The position numbers and the translations under genes were made by a program. The notes beneath the pieces are model-generated. The model worked only from the letters and a program-made list of their open reading frames with translations, did not search any database and had not been told where the DNA came from. This document shows positions 1 to 5,648 of a stretch of DNA of 11,700 nt, in pieces (the stretch's first letter is position 1; each line of letters starts with the position of its first letter). Source of the DNA: an uncultured Candidatus Saccharibacteria bacterium (GTDB lineage: Bacteria; Patescibacteriota; Saccharimonadia; Saccharimonadales; Saccharimonadaceae); the NCBI GenBank assembly GCA_948511255.1, contig CAOQNC010000015.1:1-11700 (forward strand), read 5' to 3'.

Positions 1-569
<569 letters not shown>

Positions 570-616
570 ATGCTCAGATTATCGGGTTCGTGTCATAACA
601 TTCTCTCGGAAAGTTA

Positions 617-646
617 TTGACAAGAGCCAGGATAATCTGATATACT
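617..646 (+). promoter_or_regulatory. Sigma70-like promoter in the 23S-5S spacer
   Basis: TTGACA (617-622) and TATACT (641-646) are separated by 18 bases, close to consensus. The element lies in a long 23S-5S spacer (570-757) that shows no tRNA. It could give 5S rRNA its own transcript, or it could be a chance match in processed spacer. No start codon follows at 6-7 bases, unlike most other promoters in the window, which fits an RNA target. Confidence 0.4.
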
Positions 647-757
647 TAACTAACAATCGGTGTTTGATCCGGCTATCAAAGCTGAGCAAAAACCGAAGGA
701 CGTTTTACAATAACGTTGTCTCACACCTTATGGACATCAATAGCGCATCAGGACGTT

Positions 758-868
758 ATTTGGTGCCCATAGCGCTGGGGAAATACCTGTTCCCATTCCG
801 AACACAGAAGTCAAGCCCAGTCGCGGCGATTATACTGCCACAAGCGGGAAACTAGCAAGGTGCCAAAT
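758..868 (+). rRNA. rrf: 5S ribosomal RNA
   Basis: The ends pair as the 5S closing helix: ATTTGGTGCC (758-767) with GGTGCCAAAT (859-868), ten pairs including two G-U wobbles. Inside is the conserved loop region CCATTCCGAACACAGAAGTCAAG, matching the CCATGCCGAACTCAGAAGTGAA of other 5S rRNAs. The length of about 111 nt is normal to slightly short. It lies downstream of 23S in the usual order and is followed at once by an intrinsic terminator. Confidence 0.95.
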
Positions 869-878
869 TATACGAGTA

Positions 879-902
879 AGCCACCCCGACGGGTGGCTTT
901 TC
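879..902 (+). terminator. Rho-independent terminator of the rRNA operon
   Basis: AGCCACCC (879-886) and GGGTGGCT (891-898) form a perfect 8-bp stem around the tetraloop CGAC, followed by TTTT. It lies 10 bases after the 5S end and closes the rRNA transcription unit. Confidence 0.92.
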
Positions 903-1005
903 GTCTATCTAGCACATCTACAGTAAACAGCATGCCCGTAACAAGAAGCGGCAGGAAAACAGCAAGAAAGCAACAAAAAAGTAATCGTCTCGTAATCTTC
1001 AACGC

Positions 1006-1034
1006 ACGACAAAACCTCCTTCCTCTTCTATACT
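1006..1034 (+). promoter_or_regulatory. Putative promoter for the YxeA-like gene
   Basis: The -10 is TATACT (1029-1034); the weak -35 ACGACA (1006-1011) lies 17 bases upstream and matches TTGACA in its last four bases. An ATG lies exactly 6 bases after the -10 (at 1041), the same geometry as other promoters here. The predicted start at about 1041 would begin a 10-codon mini-ORF ahead of the YxeA-like gene. Confidence 0.5.
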
Positions 1035-1040
1035 GAGAGT

Positions 1041-1073
1041 ATGGCAATAAATAACAATCTGCCAATTCCCTAA
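1041..1073 (+). CDS. Candidate 10-codon leaderless mini-ORF upstream of the YxeA-like gene
   Basis: The ORF reads MAINNNLPIP. Its ATG is 6 bases from the -10 TATACT, so the mRNA would start at this codon with no leader. The stop TAA (1071-1073) abuts the Shine-Dalgarno AAGGAG (1075-1080) of the next gene, as in translational coupling or a sacrificial first ORF. Its three consecutive Asn codons might sense asparagine supply, but there is no evidence for that. The ORF is short enough to be chance; only its position between promoter and ribosome-binding site supports it. Confidence 0.35.
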   Translation: MAINNNLPIP

Positions 1074-1085
1074 GAAGGAGAAACT

Positions 1086-1433
1086 ATGGAAAATATCAAG
1101 TCAAAGATCTTCATCGTAATCGGCATCGTTATCGCCGTCACCCTCTGCATCGTCGGCTATCGTACTCTCTTCGTAAATACTTCGCAATATTACACCCAAA
1201 TCGACAACGCCGATGTCAAGCAACTTTCGCCGACCGAATTCGAATATAACCTAACTGCCTACGACGAGCACGGCAAGATCACTCAACTCACATTCAAAGC
1301 CAACAAGCAGCTCCGCGAAGATGCTTTTCTGGAATTGGATGTCATGTTTATTCGTGGCGTCTCGAATTGGCGTGAAGTTAAGTATAACGAGCTCCCGCTC
1401 GACGTTCGCTCCCGATATACCGAACCCAACTAG
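1086..1433 (+). CDS. YxeA-like (DUF1093/PF06486) exported or membrane-anchored protein
   Basis: The 115-residue protein has an uncleaved signal anchor (about residues 8-28) followed by a small extracytoplasmic domain. The domain pattern matches the YxeA family as I know it: YYTQID near the start, then EYNLTAYDEHGK, a LTFKANKQLR strand, a hydrophobic LELDVM strand and a closing WREVKYNELP motif. The function of this family is unknown; it is best known from Firmicutes, so its presence here is of some note. The start is fixed by AAGGAG (1075-1080) five bases before ATG. It lies between the rRNA terminator and uvrC and looks like its own transcription unit, with no clear terminator after it. Confidence 0.72.
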   Translation: MENIKSKIFIVIGIVIAVTLCIVGYRTLFVNTSQYYTQIDNADVKQLSPTEFEYNLTAYDEHGKITQLTFKANKQLREDAFLELDVMFIRGVSNWREVKYNELPLDVRSRYTEPN

Positions 1434-1558
1434 TCAACACAACCGATCCCAACTAACCAACACAGCCAACCCTAATTAACTGTCCCGGCCGACCCAGCTA
1501 ACCCCAACTAACCAGCTCAGCCGATCCCTGCCTCAATTAGCGGAACCCAGCTAACCCC
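1425..1558 (+). repeat. Degenerate 23-bp tandem repeat that includes the stop codon of the upstream gene
   Basis: Units start with CCCAACTA: 1425-1447, 1448-1470 and 1503-1525 are clear copies (CCCAACTAACCA.C.CAGCC.A.). A diverged unit lies at 1471-1493, and partial copies (CCAGCTAACC, CCCAGCTAACCCC) at 1494-1502 and about 1547-1558. The first unit covers the last codons and TAG stop of the YxeA-like gene, so the array looks like decayed tandem duplications of that gene's 3' end. It fills the gap up to the uvrC promoter. Confidence 0.7.
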
Positions 1559-1573
1559 GCCGCGACAATATTA

Positions 1574-1582
1574 TGTTATAAT
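1574..1582 (+). promoter_or_regulatory. Extended -10 promoter of uvrC (leaderless)
   Basis: TGT followed by TATAAT (1577-1582) is a consensus extended -10; no good -35 is visible, which is normal for this class. The uvrC ATG begins 7 bases after the hexamer, where transcription should start. No Shine-Dalgarno sequence lies between. A second TATAAT (1584-1589) directly abuts the ATG and cannot serve this start. Confidence 0.7.
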
Positions 1583-1589
1583 ATATAAT

Positions 1590-2987
1590 ATGCCAGAAAA
1601 GCCAAATAATTCCGAAAAGCCAAATAACTTGGAAAAGTCAAACAATCTAGGAAGCCTCAATAATCTAGAAACATCTAAGACCTACGATCTCGATCCGTCG
1701 GTCACTCCTGCCATGCGCGAAAAACTTCTCCAGAAACTCAAAACTCTTCCCGCTGCTCCTGGTGTTTACTTTCATAAGGACGCCAATGATGAAATCATCT
1801 ACGTTGGCAAGGCTGCCGTTCTGAAAAACCGCGTCCGCCAATATTTTCACCACACGAAAAAGGATCCGAAAACCGAGGCACTCGTGCGCGAGATTGCCGA
1901 TACTGACTGGATCGTCGTCGATACTGAAATGGATGCCCTTTTTCTTGAGTCCGAGATGATTAAACGCTATATGCCGAAGTGGAATATCCTCCTCCGCGAT
2001 GACAAAACCGTTTCTTACGTTCGAATCGACATGAAATCCGAAGTCCCTTATGTTAGTTTCACGCGCACTCCGCAGGACGATAAAGCAACTTACGTCGGTC
2101 CTTTTTATGGAAAATCCGCCGTCGAGAAGGCTCTTCGTATTCTTCGCAAAGTTTTTCCGTATTACGACAAACCTTACGACGGCAAGAAAACTCTCAATAC
2201 TGATCTTGGCCTCACACCGGGCATCGAAGTCGGCAAGTCTACCCCGAAGGAATATAAGAAGAACTTGCGTAAACTTATTCTCTACCTCGAAGGCGGTCGA
2301 CATAAACTTCTCCAGGAGCTCGAGAAGCAAATGCTCAGCGCCGCCAAGGCTGAGAACTTTGAAGAAGCCGCCGAAGCCCGCAAGCAACTTTTTGGCCTAA
2401 AAGAACTTCAGAAAAAAATCGTCTTTTCTGACAAAGAGTTTCTCGATATCTCTTCTGACCATGCCCTAACCGATCTACAGGCCATGCTTCGCCTTCCCGA
2501 ACCGCCAAAGCGCATCGAGGGCTATGATATTTCTCACCAATCCGGCACCAATGTTGTCGGCTCAATGGTAGTTTTCACGAACGGCGCTTCCGACCGCTCC
2601 GAATATCGCAAGTTTAAGCTCCGCCGCCAGACCAACGACGACACCGCGAACCTCCGTGAAGTTCTTGAACGCCGCCTAAAACACGAAGAGTGGCCTTTCC
2701 CGAACCTCGTGATTCTTGACGGCGGCATCGGCCAGGTCAATGCCGTGAAGGAACTTCTCGACGCTCATAATATCCCAGTCATTGGCCGCGACAAGTCCGG
2801 CGACCATACTCGGAACGCTGCCGTTCGCATTATCGTTCCCACCACTCCGGAAAACCCCGAACCGCGCGCCCTCCTGCTCGCTCCCGATTCGCATGTCGCG
2901 AAACTCATCGCCCGCATCGACGACGAGGCGCACCGCTTCGCAATCACTTACCACTCTCTTCTCAAGCGCAAAAACATGCTCAAATAA
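1590..2987 (+). CDS. uvrC: Excinuclease ABC subunit C, short form without HhH domain or Fe-S cysteines
   Basis: UvrC makes the dual incisions of nucleotide excision repair after UvrA/UvrB damage recognition. The 465 residues hold a GIY-YIG nuclease (PGVY 57-60, YVGKA 71-75, Glu at about 120), a UvrB-binding UVR motif (about 242-270) and the RNase H-like endonuclease (GYDISH 311-316, NDD 349-351, ILDGG 375-379, DDEAHRF 444-450). Catalytic Asp and His candidates are present. The protein stops just after RFAITYH, so the C-terminal helix-hairpin-helix pair is absent; E. coli UvrC has 610 residues. No cysteine occurs anywhere, although the matching segment (about 187-225) holds four Fe-S cysteines in E. 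coli. Residues 1-35 are a repeat-rich extension. The start is the leaderless ATG; Met42 is a possible alternative. Confidence 0.95.
   Translation: MPEKPNNSEKPNNLEKSNNLGSLNNLETSKTYDLDPSVTPAMREKLLQKLKTLPAAPGVYFHKDANDEIIYVGKAAVLKNRVRQYFHHTKKDPKTEALVREIADTDWIVVDTEMDALFLESEMIKRYMPKWNILLRDDKTVSYVRIDMKSEVPYVSFTRTPQDDKATYVGPFYGKSAVEKALRILRKVFPYYDKPYDGKKTLNTDLGLTPGIEVGKSTPKEYKKNLRKLILYLEGGRHKLLQELEKQMLSAAKAENFEEAAEARKQLFGLKELQKKIVFSDKEFLDISSDHALTDLQAMLRLPEPPKRIEGYDISHQSGTNVVGSMVVFTNGASDRSEYRKFKLRRQTNDDTANLREVLERRLKHEEWPFPNLVILDGGIGQVNAVKELLDAHNIPVIGRDKSGDHTRNAAVRIIVPTTPENPEPRALLLAPDSHVAKLIARIDDEAHRFAITYHSLLKRKNMLK
1593..1682 (+). repeat. 18-bp in-frame tandem repeat at the 5' end of uvrC
   Basis: Five degenerate units encode six-residue repeats: PEKPNN (1593-1610), SEKPNN (1611-1628), LEKSNN (1629-1646), LGSLNN (1647-1664) and LETSKT (1665-1682). 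They form a low-complexity, Asn-rich extension before the GIY-YIG domain. Reading frame is kept because the unit is a multiple of three. Confidence 0.8.
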
Positions 2988-3021
2988 CTTCCGCGCATTA
3001 TGATAACGCACCGCGAAAACA

Positions 3022-3030
3022 TGCTATAAT
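3022..3030 (+). promoter_or_regulatory. Extended -10 promoter (leaderless) of the PF04020-type gene
   Basis: TGC precedes TATAAT (3025-3030), and ATG at 3037 follows after exactly 6 bases. No -35 of note and no Shine-Dalgarno sequence are present. The gene therefore seems to have its own promoter only about 40 bases after uvrC. Confidence 0.68.
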
Positions 3031-3036
3031 ATATAC

Positions 3037-3408
3037 ATGATTAAACGACAACTTTTCGCCTTCATTTTACGTTGGCTCGCCTCCAGTATTGGTATGTATT
3101 TCTGTATCACCTGGCTCGGCACTATCAATCCAGACAGCTCGTCAATCTATAAATACGCCTGGGTGCTTTTCGCAATCGCTGGGCTTATTTTCTCCCTTAT
3201 CAACTCCGTCATCAAGCCGCTCGTGAAGATGCTTGCTCTCCCGCTCGCAATTCTCACCATGGGCCTTTCGACTATTATCATCAATACGGTCATGGTTATC
3301 TTGACTATTTATCTACTCCCGGGCGTCGAAATGGACATCTGGGGCGCCGTCCTTTCCAGTATCATCATGAGCGTCATCAACGCCGTCATGAACTTCCTCA
3401 TCAACTAG
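3037..3408 (+). CDS. Phage-holin-family (PF04020, YvlD-like) membrane protein
   Basis: The 123-residue protein is almost entirely membrane-embedded, with four predicted helices at about 7-28, 41-58, 66-93 and 102-122. The sequence NSVIKPLVKMLALPLAILT, the loop LLPGVE and the last helix WGAVLSSIIMSVINAVMNF match the DUF360/PF04020 family pattern (B. subtilis YvlD type). Despite the holin label, family members are ordinary chromosomal membrane proteins, and their role is poorly defined. Length is typical and the gene looks intact. It lies between uvrC and secG, with separate promoters on either side, so no operon partner is implied. Confidence 0.82.
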   Translation: MIKRQLFAFILRWLASSIGMYFCITWLGTINPDSSSIYKYAWVLFAIAGLIFSLINSVIKPLVKMLALPLAILTMGLSTIIINTVMVILTIYLLPGVEMDIWGAVLSSIIMSVINAVMNFLIN

Positions 3409-3410
3409 CC

Positions 3411-3440
3411 TTGACTGGCGAGAAGACGCGAAACTATAAT
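3411..3440 (+). promoter_or_regulatory. Upstream promoter of the secG tandem pair
   Basis: TTGACT (3411-3416), an 18-base spacer and TATAAT (3435-3440) form a near-consensus sigma70 promoter just after the preceding stop codon. It would give secG a short leader of about 35 bases, in contrast to the second promoter. Confidence 0.6.
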
Positions 3441-3446
3441 CCAACC

Positions 3447-3475
3447 TTGATTTTCCGAGAACTGGGGAGTATAAT
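3447..3475 (+). promoter_or_regulatory. Downstream secG promoter (leaderless)
   Basis: TTGATT (3447-3452), a 17-base spacer and TATAAT (3470-3475) are near consensus. The secG ATG begins 6 bases later, so the transcript would start at the A of ATG. This promoter lacks the TG of the extended -10 but has the better -35. Confidence 0.72.
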
Positions 3476-3481
3476 AAGAGT

Positions 3482-3712
3482 ATGAATTTGGGAACACTAT
3501 TTGAGAGCATTACTTTCGTTTCTGCGATTTTATCGATTTTGCTAATCCTCCTTCAGCAGCGTGGCGCCTCTCTGGGTGCTGGTTTTGGTAGCTCCGGCGA
3601 GCTTTATACGACCCGCCGCGGTCTCGAGCGCTCGCTTTTTAATGCTACGGTTGTCTGCGTCGTAGTTTTTGTTTTATCGATTCTAGCAATGTTATTAATC
3701 CCGACGGCATAA
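3482..3712 (+). CDS. secG: Preprotein translocase subunit SecG
   Basis: SecG is the small accessory subunit of the SecYEG protein-export channel in the cytoplasmic membrane. The 76 residues show the family layout: a first helix (about 6-25) ending in LLILLQQRG, the Gly-rich cytosolic loop ASLGAGFGSSGELYTTRRG, then LERSLFNATVV leading into a second helix (about 54-73). Length is normal for SecG. Two promoters precede it, and the solute-binding protein starts only 18 bases after its stop, so the two are probably co-transcribed. Confidence 0.9.
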   Translation: MNLGTLFESITFVSAILSILLILLQQRGASLGAGFGSSGELYTTRRGLERSLFNATVVCVVVFVLSILAMLLIPTA

Positions 3713-3730
3713 GGGCAAAATAAGTAGATC

Positions 3731-5461
3731 ATGAAACCTACTACCAAAAAGCGTGGGCAAAAGCTAGCAAAACGCTGGGAAGTTTTTTCTGAGCGCGCTA
3801 AAGAAGAAACTCATGAGCATATCCAAGAAAACCTCATCAAACGCCTCCCCCATGCGCGCCGCGTGCGCCTTCTGATCCTCGAATGGTGCCTGCTTATCAT
3901 CGTCATCACTTCGCTCGCCCTCACGCAGGCCTTTTGGTATACGCAATCCTATTCCGTCCAGGCTTATGTTGACGGTGGCACTTACATCGAGGCCACCATC
4001 GGCAACGTCAACACCTTGAATCCGCTTTTTGCCACCACGACCAGCGAAAAAGTCCTCTCGAAACTTCTTTTCTCGACGCTCTCGACGATCGACTATTCCG
4101 GCCATGTCGGCCTCGGCTTAGCCTCTTCTATCACTCCCGATAGTACCGGCAAGGTCTGGACGGTGACTTTGAAAGACGGTCTGAAATGGTCGGACGGGGA
4201 ACCTATCACTCTTGACGACATTCTTTATACTGTCAACTTGACCAAAGATCCGACCGTCAACACTTCTTTCTCCTCCAACTTTTCCGGCGTCACCGTCGAG
4301 CAGGTTGGCGATGCGCTCGTCTTCGCCCTGCCCTCCGCCTATGCTGATTTCGACGCGACTTTGAACATTCCGATTTTGCCTTCACACATCCTCGCCGACG
4401 TCGCTCCGGGGCAACTTCTCGAGCATAGCTTTAGCACGAACCCAGTCACGAGCGGTGCCTTCACTTTCAATGCAATGCAGAGCGTCTCTGGCGACGGCGA
4501 ACGCATCGTATATCTCGCCGCCAACGATTATTACTACAAATCCAAGCCTATGCTGAGTAGCTTCGCCATCCACACTTATTCTAGCGCTGAAGAAATCGTC
4601 CGCGCAATCTCTTCAAGCGACGTCACCGCGACCGCCGAGCTTTCCGCCGTTTACCGCGACCAACTTTCCTCGGACCTGATTTACGAAAAACAAACCGCTA
4701 TCGCGAGCGGCGTCTTCGCCTTCCTTAACACAACCAGCCCGACCCTCAGCAATGTTTCTGTGCGCCAGGCGATTCAGCGTGGTATCAACATGGACGCTGT
4801 TCGCTCGGTTCTCGGCGATGAATATCCGCTGAGCTATCCGATCCTGCAATCCGAAATCGAGCTCAGCAGCTACCCCGCCCTGCCTGAATACAATCTCGAA
4901 ACCGCCAAGACCGCGATTACCGACGCCGGCCTCTCCGGCCGCACCCTCCGCCTCGCCACGACCAACTCCGGTTATTTCCCAGAGCTCGCCGCCGTTCTAA
5001 AAACCCAGCTCGAAAATCTCGGGTTCAATGTCGACCTCGATATCTCTAACCCCGGCCAGGAGTTTTTCGTCAACGTCATTCGTCAGCGAAATTACGACAT
5101 CCTGCTCTATGAAGTCGAGCTCGGCGCCGATCCTGATCTCTTCGCTTACTACCACTCGTCTCAGGCCTCCGCGACCGGTCTTAACCTCTCGAACTACGCC
5201 AACGCTCTCGTCGACGACCTCATTCTTGGCGCCCGTACCTCCATGGACGAGGCCGCCCGCGTCCAGAAATATGAAACCTTCCTCACTCGCTGGGTCAACG
5301 ACGTCCCCGCCATCGGAATTTACCAGTCCAGCCTTGTCTACTATTTCAACAAGAACGTCCGCGCCTTTTCCGAAGATGACCGCCTCGTCTATGCGACCGA
5401 TCGCTTTGTTGACGTCGAATATTGGGCCGTGAACAAAGCCACCAAGAACCGCACTCCCTAG
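3731..5461 (+). CDS. Membrane-anchored family-5 (peptide/nickel type) ABC solute-binding protein
   Basis: The 576-residue protein has a basic cytosolic N-terminus (1-45), one transmembrane anchor (about 46-69) and a large outside domain of the SBP_bac_5 type. Diagnostic stretches are a start region with NTLNPLF, then WTVTLKDGLKWSDGEPITLDD, matching the family motif kwhDGtplta-DV, and a C-terminal YDILLYEVELGADPDLFAYY region. Such proteins usually bind oligopeptides, but the ligand cannot be read from sequence. There is no lipobox cysteine, so attachment is by the anchor helix. No permease or ATPase gene adjoins it. No Shine-Dalgarno sequence precedes the ATG, and no promoter with the local leaderless geometry is seen, so expression probably depends on read-through from secG. 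Confidence 0.85.
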   Translation: MKPTTKKRGQKLAKRWEVFSERAKEETHEHIQENLIKRLPHARRVRLLILEWCLLIIVITSLALTQAFWYTQSYSVQAYVDGGTYIEATIGNVNTLNPLFATTTSEKVLSKLLFSTLSTIDYSGHVGLGLASSITPDSTGKVWTVTLKDGLKWSDGEPITLDDILYTVNLTKDPTVNTSFSSNFSGVTVEQVGDALVFALPSAYADFDATLNIPILPSHILADVAPGQLLEHSFSTNPVTSGAFTFNAMQSVSGDGERIVYLAANDYYYKSKPMLSSFAIHTYSSAEEIVRAISSSDVTATAELSAVYRDQLSSDLIYEKQTAIASGVFAFLNTTSPTLSNVSVRQAIQRGINMDAVRSVLGDEYPLSYPILQSEIELSSYPALPEYNLETAKTAITDAGLSGRTLRLATTNSGYFPELAAVLKTQLENLGFNVDLDISNPGQEFFVNVIRQRNYDILLYEVELGADPDLFAYYHSSQASATGLNLSNYANALVDDLILGARTSMDEAARVQKYETFLTRWVNDVPAIGIYQSSLVYYFNKNVRAFSEDDRLVYATDRFVDVEYWAVNKATKNRTP

Positions 5462-5503
5462 CCAAAGCCGCATACTTAGCCAACTCCCCCTAGCTAAAAC
5501 CGC
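5456..5503 (+). repeat. 16-bp direct repeat that includes the stop codon of the solute-binding protein gene
   Basis: CCCTAGCCAAAGCCGC (5456-5471) and CCCTAGCTAAAACCGC (5488-5503) agree at 14 of 16 bases, 32 bases apart. The first copy contains the TAG stop of the upstream gene. A shorter related string (CTTAGCCAACTCC) lies between. The pattern parallels the array after the YxeA-like gene. Confidence 0.6.
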
Positions 5504-5508
5504 GCCTC

Positions 5509-5537
5509 TTGACAATTTTACGAGAGTGTGCTACAAT
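5509..5537 (+). promoter_or_regulatory. Distal aspS promoter P1
   Basis: TTGACA (5509-5514), a 17-base spacer and TACAAT (5532-5537), with TGC before the hexamer, make the best full promoter in the window. An ATG lies 6 bases after the -10 (at 5544), which would open a 34-codon leader ORF rather than aspS itself. Confidence 0.75.
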
Positions 5538-5543
5538 AGAAGT

Positions 5544-5648
5544 ATGAGGCGTCTTCATCTCGACGTCTGCCTTGTCAATGTTTCCATCCCAGAGAAAATG
5601 TGCTATAATAAACCCTATGAGAAGTTTATCGACACAACTAAAATCTGA
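5544..5648 (+). CDS. Candidate 34-codon leaderless ORF overlapping the aspS start
   Basis: The ORF begins MRRLHLDVCLVNVSIPEKMC and ends 32 bases inside aspS in another frame. Its ATG has the leaderless spacing to promoter P1. The segment resembles the aspS promoter and start (TGTGCTAYAATA..ATGAG in both), so it may be a duplicated start region rather than a functional peptide gene. If translated, it would direct ribosomes past the aspS start on P1 transcripts. There is no homology I recognise. Confidence 0.3.
   Translation: MRRLHLDVCLVNVSIPEKMCYNKPYEKFIDTTKI
5601..5609 (+). promoter_or_regulatory. Proximal aspS promoter P2, extended -10 (leaderless)
   Basis: TGC followed by TATAAT (5604-5609) lies 7 bases before the aspS ATG at 5617. 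A weak -35 TTTCCA (5581-5586) is at 17-base spacing. No Shine-Dalgarno sequence is present. Confidence 0.7.

Noticed and set aside
570..757. tRNA gene in the 23S-5S spacer (string TGTTTGATCC resembles a T-loop)
   Set aside because: No acceptor stem or anticodon arm can be formed around it.
868..1065. Minus-strand 65-codon ORF with a hydrophobic stretch
   Set aside because: It starts with TTG, has no ribosome-binding site, overlaps the rRNA terminator and faces against the + strand promoter; hydrophobicity comes from base composition.
1665..2387. Long minus-strand ORF opposite uvrC
   Set aside because: It is a shadow of a convincing uvrC frame, with no promoter or ribosome-binding site.
5572..5616. 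Upstream aspS starts at TTG 5572 or ATG 5578
   Set aside because: They would add residues not usual before the AspRS OB fold, and ATG 5617 has the leaderless spacing to the -10 element.
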